Notes: a model not told the origin generated them from the sequence alone. A DNA stretch of 42,352 nucleotides from an uncultured Pelagibacteraceae bacterium (GCA_902596205.1 CACJSY010000009.1:1-42352), one strand, 5' to 3'; shown: positions 15,721 to 27,806, counted from the stretch's first letter. A program made the numbers and translations.

Positions 15721-16247
15721 AATTTGGTCTATCATCTGAAAAACAGAAACAAATTCCTGAGGAGTTCAAAGAGCTTGCTAAAGATTTTGCGGAAAAAGGT
15801 TTTATTACCACTTCATCTAATAATTTAATTAATTGGGCTAGAACAGGATCATTACATTGGATGACTTTTGGTCTTGCATGTTGTGCTGTAGAGATGATGC
15901 AAACTTCAATGCCAAGATATGATCTTGAGAGATTTGGTGCAGCTCCAAGAGCATCACCAAGACAATCTGACGTAATGATTGTTGCAGGAACACTTACTAA
16001 CAAAATGGCGCCGGCTTTAAGAAAAGTTTACGACCAAATGCCAGAGCCTAGATATGTGGTATCGATGGGTAGCTGTGCTAATGGCGGGGGCTATTACCAT
16101 TATTCTTATTCTGTTGTTAGAGGATGTGATAAAATTGTTCCAGTAGATATTTACATTCCAGGATGCCCACCATCTGCTGAAGCTCTTTTGTATGGAATCT
16201 TGCAACTTCAAAAAAAAATAAGACGAGAAGGAAATTTACAAAGATAA
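15711..16247 (+). CDS. nuoB: NADH-quinone oxidoreductase subunit B
   Basis: 178-residue peripheral subunit holding [4Fe-4S] cluster N2, the last electron carrier before quinone. Ligands are visible: adjacent Cys57-Cys58 in ACCAVEMM, Cys122 in MGSCANGG and Cys152 in PGCPPSAE. I take the ATG at 15711, which has an AAGGAG Shine-Dalgarno (15698-15703) 7 nt upstream. An in-frame ATG at 15690 would add seven residues and lies inside nuoA without such a site. It is followed one base later by nuoC. Confidence 0.96.
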   Translation: MGIKFGLSSEKQKQIPEEFKELAKDFAEKGFITTSSNNLINWARTGSLHWMTFGLACCAVEMMQTSMPRYDLERFGAAPRASPRQSDVMIVAGTLTNKMAPALRKVYDQMPEPRYVVSMGSCANGGGYYHYSYSVVRGCDKIVPVDIYIPGCPPSAEALLYGILQLQKKIRREGNLQR

Positions 16248-16248
16248 A

Positions 16249-16863
16249 ATGATTGAAAATTTAAAAAAATTGGAAAATTTAATTAATTCTGAACTTACAA
16301 GTAAAATTCAAAGTTCATTTATAGCAAATGATGAGTTATCTATTGAAATAAATGAGAACGATTTAATTGAGATTATTCAATTTTTAAAATCGAATGAGAA
16401 GTGTAAATTCAGACAATTGATTGACATCGCTGGGGTAGATTATCCAAATGAGGAAAAACGTTTTAAACTTGTTTACCTTTTTTTATCTCATGAAAACAAT
16501 TGTAGAATAAAGATCTCAATTAATTTTCAACCAAAACAAATTATCAACTCAATAACAAAAATTTTTCCAGCTGCTAATTGGATGGAAAGAGAGGTTTTTG
16601 ATATGTATGGTATTAAATTCAAAAATCATCCAGATTTAAGAAGAATTTTGACTGATTATGGTTTTAAAGGTCATCCATTAAGAAAAGATTTTCCTTTAAC
16701 AGGCTTTAATGAAGTTAGGTATAGCGAGAAGGAAAAAAAAGTTATTTATGAACCAGTGAAACTTGAACAAAATTACAGAAATTTTGATTTTGAAAGTCCT
16801 TGGGAAGGTACAAATTATATTAAAGAGATAAAAAAAAAACAAGCTGATGGTAAAAAAAACTAA
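16249..16863 (+). CDS. nuoC: NADH-quinone oxidoreductase subunit C (30 kDa)
   Basis: 204-residue peripheral subunit that packs against NuoD and helps form the quinone cavity. The family signature [14 protein letters not shown], followed by [15 protein letters not shown] and [10 protein letters not shown], lies in the second half. It is not fused to NuoD, as is usual in alphaproteobacteria. The last codons include a run of about ten A residues. The 3' end overlaps the nuoD start by 17 bp, which points to translational coupling. Confidence 0.96.
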   Translation: MIENLKKLENLINSELTSKIQSSFIANDELSIEINENDLIEIIQFLKSNEKCKFRQLIDIAGVDYPNEEKRFKLVYLFLSHENNCRIKISINFQPKQIINSITKIFPAANWMEREVFDMYGIKFKNHPDLRRILTDYGFKGHPLRKDFPLTGFNEVRYSEKEKKVIYEPVKLEQNYRNFDFESPWEGTNYIKEIKKKQADGKKN

Positions 16864-18022
16864 ATCATTAAACCTAAATTTTGGACCTCAACACCCAGCA
16901 GCGCATGGTGTGTTAAGGCTAATACTAGAATTGGATGGAGAAGTTGTTGAAAAAGCTGATCCGCATATAGGTCTATTGCATAGGGGAACTGAAAAGTTAA
17001 TAGAACAAAAAACCTATACCCAAGCATTACCATATTTTGACAGATTAGATTACGTTGCCCCAATGAACCAGGAGCATGCGTTCGCATTAGCTGCAGAGAA
17101 ATTATTAAAAATAGAAGTTCCTATAAGAGCAAAGTACATTAGAGTGATTTTTTGTGAGATAGGAAGAATTTTAAGCCATATTTTGAATGTCACAACTCAA
17201 GCTTTAGATGTAGGTGCATTAACGCCATCTTTATGGGGTTTTGAAGAAAGAGAAACTTTAATGACTTTCTATGAGAGAGCTTCAGGTTCAAGATTACATG
17301 CAAATTACTTTAGAACTGGAGGAGTACATCAAGATATTCCTTTAAAACTAGTTGAAGATATTGAAAAATTTTGTAAATCGTTTCCAAAAATTATTGATGA
17401 TTTGGAGAGCTTACTCACAGATAACCGTATTTTCAAACAACGTAATGTGGAAATTGGAATAGTAACAAAACAAGAAGCGCTAGATCATAGCTTTTCTGGA
17501 GTGATGTTAAGAGGATCTGGTGTTCCATGGGATTTAAGAAGATCTCAGCCTTATGAAATTTACAAAGATTTAGATTTCAAAATACCTGTAGGAAAAAATG
17601 GAGATTGTTATGATCGCTACCTATGTAGAATTGAGGAAATGAGAGAGAGTGTAAAAATTATTTTACAATGCATAGAGAGACTTCCTAAAGGGCCAGTCAA
17701 ATCAATAGATGGCAAAATATCACCTCCAAACAGACAAGATTTGAAACAATCAATGGAAGCTTTAATTCATCATTTCAAATTATTCACAGAGGGTTACAGA
17801 GTCCCGCCAGGTGACGTATATACTGCAGTAGAGGCACCCAAAGGGGAGTTTGGAGTTTACCTAATTTCAGATGGCACTAACAAACCTTATAGATGCAAAA
17901 TTAGAGCTCCTGGTTTCTCTCATCTCCAGGCTATGGACTACTTAATTCGTGGCCATATGTTAGCTGATGTGCCAGCAGTACTTGGTTCCTTAGATATAGT
18001 GTTTGGAGAGGTAGATAGATGA
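16847..18022 (+). CDS. nuoD: NADH-quinone oxidoreductase subunit D (49 kDa)
   Basis: 391-residue subunit related to the large subunit of [NiFe] hydrogenases, forming much of the quinone-binding site. Recognisable are [16 protein letters not shown] near the N terminus (with the quinone-site His), [32 protein letters not shown], and the C-terminal [18 protein letters not shown] and [10 protein letters not shown]. The start ATG lies within nuoC and gives the standard N terminus. It overlaps nuoE by four bases (ATGA). Confidence 0.97.
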   Translation: MVKKTKSLNLNFGPQHPAAHGVLRLILELDGEVVEKADPHIGLLHRGTEKLIEQKTYTQALPYFDRLDYVAPMNQEHAFALAAEKLLKIEVPIRAKYIRVIFCEIGRILSHILNVTTQALDVGALTPSLWGFEERETLMTFYERASGSRLHANYFRTGGVHQDIPLKLVEDIEKFCKSFPKIIDDLESLLTDNRIFKQRNVEIGIVTKQEALDHSFSGVMLRGSGVPWDLRRSQPYEIYKDLDFKIPVGKNGDCYDRYLCRIEEMRESVKIILQCIERLPKGPVKSIDGKISPPNRQDLKQSMEALIHHFKLFTEGYRVPPGDVYTAVEAPKGEFGVYLISDGTNKPYRCKIRAPGFSHLQAMDYLIRGHMLADVPAVLGSLDIVFGEVDR

Positions 18023-18624
18023 GTTTAAAAAAAGTTCACGATAACCAACCAAAAGAATTTAAATTTTCTGATGAAAATTTAAAAAAAGCTGAGGAGATAT
18101 TAAAAAGATACCCTCAAAAAAGTAAAAAAAGCGCTGTAATGCCTTTTCTTTATTTAGCGCAGAGACAGAATGATAATTGGATACCATTATCTGCAATGAA
18201 ATATATAGCTAATTATTTGTCTATGCCTTACATCTCAGTTTATGAGGTTGCAACATTTTACACCATGTATAATTTAGCGCCCGTAGGTAAGCATTTTGTT
18301 CAAGTATGTACCACTACACCTTGCTTAATTCGGGGTGCTGATAAAATAGTTAAACTTTGTAAAGAAAAAATCTCACCAAATGAAAACGAGATTTCTAAAA
18401 AAGGAAACTGTTCCTGGATGGAAGTAGAGTGTTTAGGCGCATGCGTAAGCGCCCCAATGATACAAATAAATGATGATTATTATGAAGACCTTGATGAAAA
18501 GAGCACAGTTGAAATTTTAGACTCACTTATTAAAGACAAGCCTTTAAAACCTGGATCTTTTAGGGGACGAAAGAATACTGCTCCTGAAAAAAAACAATCA
18601 ATTAATGGAGAAAATCATGCTTAA
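18019..18624 (+). CDS. nuoE: NADH-quinone oxidoreductase subunit E (24 kDa)
   Basis: 201-residue peripheral subunit with a thioredoxin-like [2Fe-2S] domain (cluster N1a). The four ligands are Cys97 and Cys102 (VCTTTPC) and Cys138 and Cys142 (CLGAC). The preceding [13 protein letters not shown] stretch is highly typical. A lysine-rich C-terminal tail of about 30 residues follows the domain. With NuoF and NuoG it forms the NADH-dehydrogenase module. Confidence 0.96.
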   Translation: MSLKKVHDNQPKEFKFSDENLKKAEEILKRYPQKSKKSAVMPFLYLAQRQNDNWIPLSAMKYIANYLSMPYISVYEVATFYTMYNLAPVGKHFVQVCTTTPCLIRGADKIVKLCKEKISPNENEISKKGNCSWMEVECLGACVSAPMIQINDDYYEDLDEKSTVEILDSLIKDKPLKPGSFRGRKNTAPEKKQSINGENHA

Positions 18625-19948
18625 ACCAGAAAATAAAATATTTAAAAATCTTTATAATGATCATGGATGGGAAATTGAAAATGCAATTAAAAGAGATGAT
18701 TGGAGAGATACAAAAGATATCATTTCAAAAGGAAGAGAATGGATTATCAATGAAATAAAAACTTCAGAGTTACGGGGAAGAGGGGGCGCAGGTTTTTCCA
18801 CAGGTCTTAAATGGTCTTTTGCACCAAAAGAAGTTGGCTCCAGACCTCATTATTTAGTTATAAATGCAGACGAGTCTGAACCAGGAACTTGTAAAGATAG
18901 AGATATATTAAGATTTGAACCTCAAAAATTAATTGAGGGATGTTTAATCGCAGGTTTCGCAGTTAATGCTCATGTGTGTTACATATATATAAGAGGAGAA
19001 TATTCAAACGAGGGTAAAAGATTACAGAGCGCTATTGAGCAGGCTTATCAAAAAAAATATTTGGGAAAAGATGCGTGTGGCTCTGGATGGGATTTTGATA
19101 TCTACATACATTATGGAGCTGGCGCATATATATGTGGTGAAGAAACAGCTTTATTAGAAAGTATAGAGGGAAACAAAGGTCAACCTAGATTAAAACCCCC
19201 TTTTCCTGCTTTAGTAGGTTTGTATGGATGCCCGACGATTGTTAACAACGTTGAAACGATAGCTGTTGTCCCAACTATTTTAAGAAGAGGTGGTAAATGG
19301 TTTGCCTCAATAGGCAAGCCAAAAAATACAGGAACAAAAATATTTTGCATTTCTGGAAATGTGAATTCTCCGTGTAACGTGGAAGAAGAAATGGGTATTC
19401 CTTTAAAAGAATTAATAGAAAAACATGCAGGAGGCGTTATTGGAGGCTGGGATAATCTGCAAGCTGTTATTCCTGGTGGCTCTTCGATGCCGTTATTATC
19501 AAAAAAAATATGTGATACGATCACAATGGATTTTGACTCACTTATAGAGAATAAAAGTGGATTGGGAACTGCTGGAATAGTTGTGATAAATAAAGATCAA
19601 GACATAGTAGCTTGCATGGCAAGGATCGCAAGGTTTTATAAACATGAAAGTTGTGGTCAATGTACTCCGTGTCGAGAGGGAGCTGGATGGATGTGGCGTA
19701 TATTAGATAGAGTAGTTAAAAGAAAAGCTACTTTTAGCGATATCGATTTATTATCTGACGTAACAAAACAAATAGAAGGTCATACAATCTGTGCATTTGG
19801 AGAGGGCTCTGCTTGGCCTGTTCAAGGTTTACTACGTCATTTTAGAAAGGAAATCGAAAGCCGCTGCAGAGAGGAGCCATTAATTAAAAAAAGAACTAAT
19901 AATCCTTATTTAGTGGATCAACATCTTTTGGAGAATAAGAATGCCTAA
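18617..19948 (+). CDS. nuoF: NADH-quinone oxidoreductase subunit F (51 kDa, NADH/FMN-binding)
   Basis: 443-residue catalytic subunit that oxidises NADH and passes electrons through FMN to cluster N3. Visible motifs are the NADH-binding [13 protein letters not shown], the FMN-binding [19 protein letters not shown], and the [4Fe-4S] motif [11 protein letters not shown] with Cys346, Cys349 and Cys352. The start at 18617 has GGAG 6 nt upstream; an earlier in-frame ATG at 18605 would contain that site and add four residues. It overlaps nuoE by 8 bp and nuoG by 8 bp. Confidence 0.96.
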   Translation: MLKPENKIFKNLYNDHGWEIENAIKRDDWRDTKDIISKGREWIINEIKTSELRGRGGAGFSTGLKWSFAPKEVGSRPHYLVINADESEPGTCKDRDILRFEPQKLIEGCLIAGFAVNAHVCYIYIRGEYSNEGKRLQSAIEQAYQKKYLGKDACGSGWDFDIYIHYGAGAYICGEETALLESIEGNKGQPRLKPPFPALVGLYGCPTIVNNVETIAVVPTILRRGGKWFASIGKPKNTGTKIFCISGNVNSPCNVEEEMGIPLKELIEKHAGGVIGGWDNLQAVIPGGSSMPLLSKKICDTITMDFDSLIENKSGLGTAGIVVINKDQDIVACMARIARFYKHESCGQCTPCREGAGWMWRILDRVVKRKATFSDIDLLSDVTKQIEGHTICAFGEGSAWPVQGLLRHFRKEIESRCREEPLIKKRTNNPYLVDQHLLENKNA

Positions 19949-21995
19949 GATTATTATTAATGGAAAAGAAATAGAGTTTGAAAAAGGAATGACAGTTCTA
20001 CAGGCTTGTGAACTTGCTGATGTAGAAATACCAAGGTTTTGTTACCACGAGAAATTATCAATAGCTGGAAACTGTAGAATGTGTCTAGTTGAAATGGAAA
20101 AATCACAAAAACCAATTGCCTCATGCGCAATGCCAGCAGCTGAGGGAATGAATATTAAAACAAATACTGCATTTGTGGAAAAAGCCAGAAAAGGTGTTAT
20201 GGAATTTCTATTAGCTAACCATCCTCTTGACTGTCCGGTTTGTGATCAAGGAGGAGAGTGTGATTTACAAGATCAATCAATGTTTTATGGAGTTGATAAA
20301 TCTAGGTTTGTCGAAAATAAAAGACAAGTTAAAGAAAAATATATGGGTCCGCTTATAAAAACACAAATGACAAGATGTATTCATTGCACAAGATGTGTGA
20401 GATTTGCAACCGAAGTCGCTGGCGTCCCTGAGATTGGGGCGATAGGACGTGGAGAAAATATGGAAATTACAACTTACTTGGAGAAAGCGATGGAGTCAGA
20501 GTTATCTGCTAACGTAATTGATTTATGTCCTGTAGGAGCTCTTACTTCTAAACCGTATGCTTTCGAAGCGAGACCTTGGGAACTTAAAAAAACAGAGAGC
20601 ATTGATGTAATGGATGCTGTTGGTTCAAATATAAGAATTGATACATATAACTGGGAGGTAAAGAGAATATTACCAAGACTTAACAATGATATCAATGAAG
20701 AGTGGATTTCTGATAAAACTAGATATTCGTGTGATGGTTTACTTAAGCAAAGACTAGATGTCCCATATATAAAAAAAGATAATAAACTTCAAAAGTCTAG
20801 TTGGGATGAAGCTATTTCTCTTTTAGTAAATAAGATTAAGTCAATTAATTCTAATGAGATAGGTGGTCATATCGGTGATATGGTCAATTTAGAGAATGCT
20901 CTTAGTTTTAAAAAATTTTTTAAGGTTTTAAATTGTAATAATTTAGAATTTAGAGAGAGAAAATTTTATATTAATTCTTCAGAAAAAAGTAATTATATAT
21001 TTAACACCTCAATCAAAGGTATTGAGGAAAGCGATCTTATACTATTAATTGGAACTAATCCAAGACATGAAGCTACTATGTTAAATGCAAGAATAAGAAA
21101 AGTATTTGTTCAAAAAAATATTCCAATTTTCTCAATCGGTGATCCTGGTGACTTGACTTACGATTATAAAATAATTGGTAATACAACAGATGATTTGAAG
21201 AAAATTTTTCAAAATGAAGGCGAGTTTTCAAAAAAACTTTTAACGTCAAAAAAACCAATGATAATAATTGGTGAGTCCGCTTTAGAATTAAAGAGTGGAA
21301 AATATATTTTTGAAGGGTTCAAAAATCTCTTAAAAGAGAATAATTTTATTAATAAAGAGTGGAATGCTTTCAATTTTTTACCCCAAAATGCATCAACTGT
21401 AGGTTTAATAGATCTTAAAATCTTACCTTCCGAAGACGAAGAAAAAAAATCATTTTTTGAAAAATTAAAACAAAATCAATTCAAACTTCTTTATCTTTTA
21501 GGTTCAGATAATTTAGATTTTAAAAAAAATCATGAATTTGTAGTTTACCAAGGTAGTCATGGTGATAGAGGTGCAGAGATAGCAGACCTTGTTCTTCCAA
21601 GTGCAGCGTTTACAGAGCAAAATGGACTTTACGAAAACTTGGAGGGAAGAATCCAAGAGTGTAAAAAAGCATCTTATCCTATCGGAGATGCTCTAGAAGA
21701 TTGGAAAATATTTAATTTGATTTTAAAAAAACTTAATAAAAATGAGGATTTGTCAAAATTTGATGTGCTTAGAAAAGAAGTTTTAAATTCAATTCCAAAT
21801 TTTTCAAATCTAAATGAATTACCAATTTTTAAGGAAGTTGGAATTAAGGATACTTCTCCAACTTTCACAAGTGAGGAGATAGCAGTCAAAGAATTAGACT
21901 ATTATTATACGAACTCAATTTCTAGATCTTCCAAAACAATGAGTGAATGTCGTCAAATTAAAAACAACTTAAAAAAGACTGGTACAGATAGCTAA
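19941..21995 (+). CDS. nuoG: NADH-quinone oxidoreductase subunit G (75 kDa)
   Basis: 684-residue iron-sulfur subunit. The N-terminal ferredoxin-like part has [2Fe-2S] ligands Cys34, Cys45, Cys48 and Cys62. The His-Cys3 ligand set of N5 follows (His94, Cys98, Cys101, Cys107), then the N4 set starting Cys146, Cys149, Cys152 with a fourth in DLCPVGAL. The rest is a molybdopterin-oxidoreductase-like domain that is degenerate and cofactor-free in complex I. The C-terminal half is more diverged and lysine-rich than the N-terminal part, as is common for this subunit. It ends with a one-base overlap into nuoH. Confidence 0.96.
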   Translation: MPKIIINGKEIEFEKGMTVLQACELADVEIPRFCYHEKLSIAGNCRMCLVEMEKSQKPIASCAMPAAEGMNIKTNTAFVEKARKGVMEFLLANHPLDCPVCDQGGECDLQDQSMFYGVDKSRFVENKRQVKEKYMGPLIKTQMTRCIHCTRCVRFATEVAGVPEIGAIGRGENMEITTYLEKAMESELSANVIDLCPVGALTSKPYAFEARPWELKKTESIDVMDAVGSNIRIDTYNWEVKRILPRLNNDINEEWISDKTRYSCDGLLKQRLDVPYIKKDNKLQKSSWDEAISLLVNKIKSINSNEIGGHIGDMVNLENALSFKKFFKVLNCNNLEFRERKFYINSSEKSNYIFNTSIKGIEESDLILLIGTNPRHEATMLNARIRKVFVQKNIPIFSIGDPGDLTYDYKIIGNTTDDLKKIFQNEGEFSKKLLTSKKPMIIIGESALELKSGKYIFEGFKNLLKENNFINKEWNAFNFLPQNASTVGLIDLKILPSEDEEKKSFFEKLKQNQFKLLYLLGSDNLDFKKNHEFVVYQGSHGDRGAEIADLVLPSAAFTEQNGLYENLEGRIQECKKASYPIGDALEDWKIFNLILKKLNKNEDLSKFDVLRKEVLNSIPNFSNLNELPIFKEVGIKDTSPTFTSEEIAVKELDYYYTNSISRSSKTMSECRQIKNNLKKTGTDS

Positions 21996-23002
21996 TGATA
22001 GAATATTTACAAATTTTAGGACAAGAAGTTTACAAGATTATTTTTCTTCTTATACCAATTCTTGTTTCAGTTGCTATGATTGTTTGGTTAGACAGAAGGG
22101 TATGGGGATTGGTGCAAAAAAGAAGAGGACCTAATGTAGTTGGTCCTTTTGGACTTTTTCAAACCCTTGCTGACGCTTTAAAATATATTTTTAAAGAAAT
22201 CATAATTCCTGCAAGTGCGAACAAGGTAGTTTTTATTCTTGCTCCAATCGTAACAATGACTTTGGCCTTAGTTGCATGGGCGGTGATCCCAATGAGCGAG
22301 AACTTAGTTTTATCAGATATTAATGTTGGAATTTTATATTTATTCGCAGTTTCATCACTTGGTGTTTATGGAATTATAATGGGTGGCTGGGCTTCTAACT
22401 CAAAATATCCTTTTTTAGGAGCTATAAGATCTGCAGCACAAATGGTTTCTTACGAAGTTTCTATTGGGATAATTATTATCAATGTTCTTTTGTGTGTTGG
22501 ATCTTTAAATTTAAACGATATTGTCATAGCGCAAAAAGAAATGTGGTACGTGATACCACTTTTTCCAATGTTTGTAATTTTTTTTATTTCTGCGCTTGCA
22601 GAAACAAATAGACCACCTTTTGATTTACCTGAAGCAGAGGCGGAATTAGTTGCAGGATATCAAACTGAATATTCAGGCATGATGTATGCAATGTTTTGGT
22701 TAGGGGAATACGCGAATATTCTTTTAATGTGTGCAATGGGCTCAATTCTTTTTCTTGGAGGCTGGCTACCAATTATGGACATTTTTCCACTAAATTTGAT
22801 TCCCGCTCCTGTATGGATGATATCCAAAATTTTATTTTTATTTTTATTATTTGCTTTAATTAAAGCTATTGTCCCTAGATATAGATACGATCAATTAATG
22901 AGATTGGGTTGGAAAGTATTTTTACCATTCTCGTTATTATACTTGATATTAACATCAAGTTTTTTATTTTATTTTGATAAATTACCTAAGGTAGATTTCT
23001 AA
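21995..23002 (+). CDS. nuoH: NADH-quinone oxidoreductase subunit H
   Basis: 335-residue membrane subunit connecting the quinone cavity with the proton-pumping arm, with about eight hydrophobic helices. The family motifs are clear: [22 protein letters not shown] with the following [22 protein letters not shown], and the acidic loop [30 protein letters not shown]. It overlaps both neighbours by one base. Confidence 0.97.
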   Translation: MIEYLQILGQEVYKIIFLLIPILVSVAMIVWLDRRVWGLVQKRRGPNVVGPFGLFQTLADALKYIFKEIIIPASANKVVFILAPIVTMTLALVAWAVIPMSENLVLSDINVGILYLFAVSSLGVYGIIMGGWASNSKYPFLGAIRSAAQMVSYEVSIGIIIINVLLCVGSLNLNDIVIAQKEMWYVIPLFPMFVIFFISALAETNRPPFDLPEAEAELVAGYQTEYSGMMYAMFWLGEYANILLMCAMGSILFLGGWLPIMDIFPLNLIPAPVWMISKILFLFLLFALIKAIVPRYRYDQLMRLGWKVFLPFSLLYLILTSSFLFYFDKLPKVDF

Positions 23003-23487
23003 TGAATTTAGCCAGACTATTTAAAACAATTTTTCTTGTAGAATTTGTCTCAGGATTATTTATTGCTCTAAAAGAATTATTTAGAAAATCAAAAACTATT
23101 AACTATCCTTTCGAAAAAGGACCAATCAGCCCACGTATGAGAGGTGAGCATGCACTTAGGAGATATCCTAATGGTGAAGAGAGATGTATAGCATGTAAAT
23201 TATGTGAAGCAGTTTGCCCTGCCCAAGCAATAACAATAGAGTCTACTGAAAGGTCAGACGGCAGTAGAAAAACTACTCGATACGATATTGATATGCTTAA
23301 ATGTATTTATTGTGGGTTATGCCAAGAGTCTTGCCCAGTGGATGCGATAGTACAAGGACCAAACTTTGAGTTCGCAACAGAAACTAGAGAAGAACTTTAT
23401 TATAACAAAGAAAAGCTTTTAGATAATGGAGACAGATGGGAGTCAGTTTTAGCAAAAAATATCAAGCTAGATAAGCCTTACAGATAA
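23002..23487 (+). CDS. nuoI: NADH-quinone oxidoreductase subunit I
   Basis: 161-residue subunit carrying two [4Fe-4S] clusters (N6a and N6b) in a bacterial-ferredoxin fold. Ligand sets are Cys62, Cys65, Cys68 and Cys72 ([12 protein letters not shown]) and Cys101, Cys104, Cys107 and Cys111 ([12 protein letters not shown]). An N-terminal amphipathic helix probably lies on the membrane surface. Followed without a gap by nuoJ. Confidence 0.97.
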   Translation: MNLARLFKTIFLVEFVSGLFIALKELFRKSKTINYPFEKGPISPRMRGEHALRRYPNGEERCIACKLCEAVCPAQAITIESTERSDGSRKTTRYDIDMLKCIYCGLCQESCPVDAIVQGPNFEFATETREELYYNKEKLLDNGDRWESVLAKNIKLDKPYR

Positions 23488-24114
23488 ATGATAGTCCATA
23501 CAATATTTTTTTATTTTTTTTCAGTAATAGCAATTTTTTCATCATTAATGGTGATTACATCAAGAAGTACAATTAATTCAGTTTTCTTTTTGATATTAGA
23601 TTTTATTTCAGTTGGATGTTTATTTATTATGGTTGGAGCTGAGTTTTTGGGGATGATACTACTAATTGTTTATGTAGGAGCAGTAGCTGTTTTATTTTTA
23701 TTTGTTGTTATGATGTTAAATGTAGCGGAGCAAAAACAATCCTGGTTTATTGGCAGAAAATCAACTCATATACCTACTGGTCTAATCGTAAGTGTTTTAA
23801 TTTTATTGGAGCTATTGGTTGTAGTGGGAGGGTGGAAATACAAACAAGACTTAATGTCTAGCAGTACATTGGTTATGTCAAATATTTCAAATACTCATCA
23901 ACTTGGTCTAGTTATGTATACTGACTATATTTTATATTTTCAATTAGCAGGAGTTGTTCTTTTATTAGCAATGATTGGAGCTATTCTTCTTACCTTTAGG
24001 GAAAGAGTAGGGGTAAAAAAACAAAGTTATTTAAATCAAATTTCAAGAAACCCTGCAAATGCAGTTGAGCTAAAAGAGGTTGAGTCCTTTAAAGGAGTTA
24101 AAATTGATGATTGA
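23488..24114 (+). CDS. nuoJ: NADH-quinone oxidoreductase subunit J
   Basis: 208-residue membrane subunit with about five hydrophobic helices. The central [29 protein letters not shown] region contains the pi-bulge helix region of this family and is strongly conserved. The C-terminal tail is hydrophilic. It shares its last bases with the nuoK start. Confidence 0.95.
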   Translation: MIVHTIFFYFFSVIAIFSSLMVITSRSTINSVFFLILDFISVGCLFIMVGAEFLGMILLIVYVGAVAVLFLFVVMMLNVAEQKQSWFIGRKSTHIPTGLIVSVLILLELLVVVGGWKYKQDLMSSSTLVMSNISNTHQLGLVMYTDYILYFQLAGVVLLLAMIGAILLTFRERVGVKKQSYLNQISRNPANAVELKEVESFKGVKIDD

Positions 24115-24418
24115 GATTGGATTAGGTCATTATTTATCTCTTGGAGCAATTATTTTTTTCCTTGGCGTCATTGGAATCTTTTTAAATAGAAAAAACGTAA
24201 TAGTAATCTTAATGTCTATAGAACTCATCCTTTTAGCAGTTAATATAAATCTAATATCATTTTCTATTTTTTCAGGGGATATTGTTGGTCAAATTTTTAC
24301 GATGCTAATTTTAACAGTTGCAGCAGCTGAAGCTGCAATAGGGTTAGCTATAATTGTTGTTTATTACAGAAACAGAGGTTCAATCAGGGTTGAAGACATC
24401 CACGGTATGAAAGGATAA
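24107..24418 (+). CDS. nuoK: NADH-quinone oxidoreductase subunit K
   Basis: 103-residue subunit with three transmembrane helices related to MrpC. Conserved membrane glutamates are present in [13 protein letters not shown] and in [12 protein letters not shown]. The start at ATG 24107 has an AAGGAG site 9 nt upstream and gives the family-standard length. The frame stays open to 24080, which would add nine residues inside nuoJ, and I reject that. An 8-bp overlap with nuoJ suggests coupling. nuoL follows with no gap. Confidence 0.96.
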   Translation: MIEIGLGHYLSLGAIIFFLGVIGIFLNRKNVIVILMSIELILLAVNINLISFSIFSGDIVGQIFTMLILTVAAAEAAIGLAIIVVYYRNRGSIRVEDIHGMKG

Positions 24419-26326
24419 ATGGAATACGCAATTTTATTCTTACCATTATTGGGTTCACTTATAGGATATTTTGGAAGATCACTGACCAGGCTTTTTTCAG
24501 AAATCACTACAAGTTTATTTGTAAGTATTTCAGCAGTTTTATCTATATTTGTTTTTTGGAATGGTATTCAAAATAATATTTATGGAAATTATTTAATATT
24601 TGAATGGATTACTTCAGGAGAATTCACAGCTAATTGGTCTATAAACATCGACCCATTAAGTTCTGTGATGTTAGTGGTAGTAACTTTTGTATCAGCTTTA
24701 GTACATATTTATTCAATTGGTTATATGAGTCATGACCCTCATAAGCCAAGATTTATGTCATATTTGTCACTTTTTACTTTTTCAATGCTAGCTTTAGTGG
24801 TGTCTGATAATTTTTTACAACTATTTTTTGGATGGGAAGGCGTTGGATTATGTTCTTATTTGTTAATAGGTTTTTGGTTTAAAAAAGAAACAGCAAACAA
24901 TGCAGCAATAAAAGCCTTTATAGTTAATAGAATTGGGGACTTTGGCCTTGCAATTGCAATATTTTTAATTTTCTTCTTTTTCGGTACAATAAATTTTGAA
25001 GAAGCTTTTCAAGCTACATCGCAATACTCTGAAAAAAAATTAGTTTTTTTTGGAATTGAAGTAAATTTAATAACTTTGATTTGTATTTTTCTATTTATTG
25101 GTGCAATGGGAAAATCTGCACAATTCTTACTTCATACATGGCTACCCGATGCAATGGAAGGTCCTACACCAGTTTCAGCTTTAATTCACGCAGCTACAAT
25201 GGTAACCGCTGGAGTTTTTCTTGTAGTAAGATGTTCACCAATTTTTGAATACTCCCAAGTTGCTTTAAATTTAGTCACAATAATTGGAATGGTTACAGCG
25301 ATATTTGCCGCAAGTATTGCATTAGTTCAAAATGACATAAAAAAAATAGTCGCTTATTCAACTTGTAGTCAATTAGGCTATATGTTTTTTGCTGCAGGCA
25401 TTGGAGCATATCATGTAGCAATGTTTCATTTGTTTACTCATGCTTTTTTCAAAGCATTATTATTTTTAGGAGCTGGTTCAACAATACACGCATTTAAAGA
25501 CGAGCAGGATATACGCAATATGGGTGGGGTAGCAAAGAAATTACCTTACACCTACGCCTTTATGTTAATCGGTACTCTTGCCTTAACGGGTTTTCCGTTT
25601 CTTTCAGGTTTTTACTCAAAAGACGCAATTATTGAATTTGCTTACCTTAAAAATTCCTCACTAGGAAATTATGCAGCAACAATCGGAATAATAACTGCAT
25701 TTTTGACTTCCATTTACTCTTGGAGATTATTTTTTAAAGTATTTCATGGGCCTTATAATAACAAAGTTATTCCTATAAATGAAACACATGAGTCGCCTAT
25801 TGTAATGTTAGCACCTCTAATATTCTTAGGTATTGGTGCAGTATTTTCAGGATATTTTTTTAAAAGCACATTCATAGGACACCATAGCATTGATTTTTGG
25901 CAAAATTCGATTTTTTTCTTAAACGAGATTAAGCATGATGCTATTCCATTATGGTTTTTATTTACTACTCCCTTCCTAGTTTTAATTTCTATTCCACTTT
26001 CATTCTATATGTATATTCATAATCCAAAAATATTAGAAAATTTCAAAAACACAAACTTACCGTTATATAAATTTTTATTGAATAAATGGTATATAGACGA
26101 ACTGTACGAAAAATTATTTGTAAATCCAGCAAAGAAAATTGGTTCATTTTTTTGGAAGAAAGGTGATATTGGCATAATAGATAGGTTTGGTCCTGATGGT
26201 ATTTCAAAACTGGTAAAAATTATTTCAAATAGAACAGGCCGTTTTCAAACAGGTTTTATTTATGATTATGCTTTCGTGATGTTGTTAGGTTTATCAATTT
26301 TATTAACTTATTTAATTTTGAAATAA
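24419..26326 (+). CDS. nuoL: NADH-quinone oxidoreductase subunit L
   Basis: 635-residue antiporter-like, proton-pumping subunit at the distal end of the membrane arm. Many hydrophobic helices; the core motifs FGWEGVGLCSYLLIGFW, GKSAQFLLHTWLPDAMEGPTPVSALIHAATMVTAGVFL and the broken-helix lysine region are all intact. The C-terminal 100 residues contain the long lateral helix region and the NKWYIDELYEKLF motif typical of NuoL. A one-base gap separates it from nuoM. Confidence 0.97.
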   Translation: MEYAILFLPLLGSLIGYFGRSLTRLFSEITTSLFVSISAVLSIFVFWNGIQNNIYGNYLIFEWITSGEFTANWSINIDPLSSVMLVVVTFVSALVHIYSIGYMSHDPHKPRFMSYLSLFTFSMLALVVSDNFLQLFFGWEGVGLCSYLLIGFWFKKETANNAAIKAFIVNRIGDFGLAIAIFLIFFFFGTINFEEAFQATSQYSEKKLVFFGIEVNLITLICIFLFIGAMGKSAQFLLHTWLPDAMEGPTPVSALIHAATMVTAGVFLVVRCSPIFEYSQVALNLVTIIGMVTAIFAASIALVQNDIKKIVAYSTCSQLGYMFFAAGIGAYHVAMFHLFTHAFFKALLFLGAGSTIHAFKDEQDIRNMGGVAKKLPYTYAFMLIGTLALTGFPFLSGFYSKDAIIEFAYLKNSSLGNYAATIGIITAFLTSIYSWRLFFKVFHGPYNNKVIPINETHESPIVMLAPLIFLGIGAVFSGYFFKSTFIGHHSIDFWQNSIFFLNEIKHDAIPLWFLFTTPFLVLISIPLSFYMYIHNPKILENFKNTNLPLYKFLLNKWYIDELYEKLFVNPAKKIGSFFWKKGDIGIIDRFGPDGISKLVKIISNRTGRFQTGFIYDYAFVMLLGLSILLTYLILK

Positions 26327-26327
26327 A

Positions 26328-27806
26328 ATGAATTTTCCAATATTATCAACTTTAATTTTTTTACCTTTATTAAGTTCTCTTTTCATTTTTTTATCAAAAG
26401 GTAAATCAAATAATTATAGCGCAATTTATATTTCTTTATTTAGCAGTATTGCTACCTTTTTATTGTCATTATTTTTATGGTATTCTTTAGACATAAGTAC
26501 TGCAGAATTTCAATTTGTAGAAGAAAAATCTTGGATTAATAATTTTATAAAATTTAAATTAGGCGTCGACGGTATTTCAATACTGTTTATAGTTTTAACT
26601 ACTTTCATTACGCCTATATGTATTATATCTTGCATTAACAGTGTTAAGACACGAGTTAAAGAGTTTTTAATAGCGATTTTAATTTTAGAAACCTTCATGA
26701 TCGGCGTATTTTGTTCGCTAGATCTTGTAATTTTTTATCTATTCTTTGAAGCAGGCTTGATCCCAATGTTTTTAATTATTGGAGTCTGGGGAGGTCCAAG
26801 AAGAGTTTACTCTGCCTTTAAATTCTTTCTGTTTACATTACTTGGCTCAGTCTTAATGCTGGTTGCTATAATAGTTATTTATTGGCTAACTGGAACTACT
26901 GATATTACTCAAATTTATGAAATAAGAATTCCTAAAGAGTACCAGAATATATTATGGTTAGCTTTTTTAAGTTCTTTTGCAGTAAAAATGCCTATGTGGC
27001 CAGTTCATACTTGGTTACCTGATGCTCATGTAGAAGCACCAACAGCTGGCTCAGTAATACTGGCAGCTATTTTATTAAAAATGGCTGGGTACGGTTTCTT
27101 AAGATTTTCAATACCTATGTTTCCTATTGCATCTGAGTTTTTTACACCACTTATTTACACCTTAAGTATTATAGCAATAATTTACACTTCTCTCGTTGCG
27201 TTAATGCAAGACGATATGAAAAAACTAATTGCCTACTCATCTGTTGCTCATATGGGTTATGTTACTTTAGGTATTTTTACACTCACTAAACAAGGCATTG
27301 AGGGGAGCATCTACCAAATGATAAGCCATGGCCTTATCTCTGCAGCATTATTTTTGTGTGTTGGAGTAGTTTATGACAGATTACATTCGAGAATGATAAA
27401 TACTTATGGAGGCTTAGTTAATTATTTACCAAAATACTCATTTTTATTTTTAGTGTTTGCTCTAGCTGCAATAGGTTTACCAGGTACATCGGGATTTTTG
27501 GGTGAGTTTCTAGTTTTGACCGGCGCTTTTCAAAAAAGCTATCTTGCAGCGATGCTAGCAACATTTGGAGTGATTTTAGGAGCAGCATATATGTTGTGGA
27601 TGACTAAAAGAGTTATTTTTGGAGTTACGAATAATTCTGAAATCAAAAGTTTAACAGATGTTAATAAATCAGAAATAATAATGTTAGCTAGTTTAGCTTT
27701 TTTTGTAATCTTTTTTGGTTTTTACCCAGTCCCACTTATAGAGACATTTAGTGTATCAGTTAACAGTTTGATTGATAATTATGAAATAGCATTAAAATCA
27801 AATTAA
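26328..27806 (+). CDS. nuoM: NADH-quinone oxidoreductase subunit M
   Basis: 492-residue antiporter-like subunit. The conserved Glu of the pumping channel is in LFFEAGLIPMFLIIGVWG, and the typical KMPMWPVHTWLPDAHVEAPTAGSVILAAILLKMAGYG and DDMKKLIAYSSVAHMGYV segments follow. About fourteen helices are expected. It lies between nuoL and nuoN with gaps of one and two bases. Confidence 0.97.
   Translation: MNFPILSTLIFLPLLSSLFIFLSKGKSNNYSAIYISLFSSIATFLLSLFLWYSLDISTAEFQFVEEKSWINNFIKFKLGVDGISILFIVLTTFITPICIISCINSVKTRVKEFLIAILILETFMIGVFCSLDLVIFYLFFEAGLIPMFLIIGVWGGPRRVYSAFKFFLFTLLGSVLMLVAIIVIYWLTGTTDITQIYEIRIPKEYQNILWLAFLSSFAVKMPMWPVHTWLPDAHVEAPTAGSVILAAILLKMAGYGFLRFSIPMFPIASEFFTPLIYTLSIIAIIYTSLVALMQDDMKKLIAYSSVAHMGYVTLGIFTLTKQGIEGSIYQMISHGLISAALFLCVGVVYDRLHSRMINTYGGLVNYLPKYSFLFLVFALAAIGLPGTSGFLGEFLVLTGAFQKSYLAAMLATFGVILGAAYMLWMTKRVIFGVTNNSEIKSLTDVNKSEIIMLASLAFFVIFFGFYPVPLIETFSVSVNSLIDNYEIALKSN

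Noticed and set aside
18605-18616. Alternative upstream start of nuoF
   Set aside because: That ATG contains the likely Shine-Dalgarno (GGAG) of the ATG at 18617, which has proper spacing.
19180-19524. Antisense open frame of 114 codons inside nuoF
   Set aside because: Shadow of a highly conserved gene with no own Shine-Dalgarno or domain.
24080-24106. Longer nuoK start inside nuoJ
   Set aside because: The ATG at 24107 has AAGGAG at good spacing and gives the family-standard N terminus.
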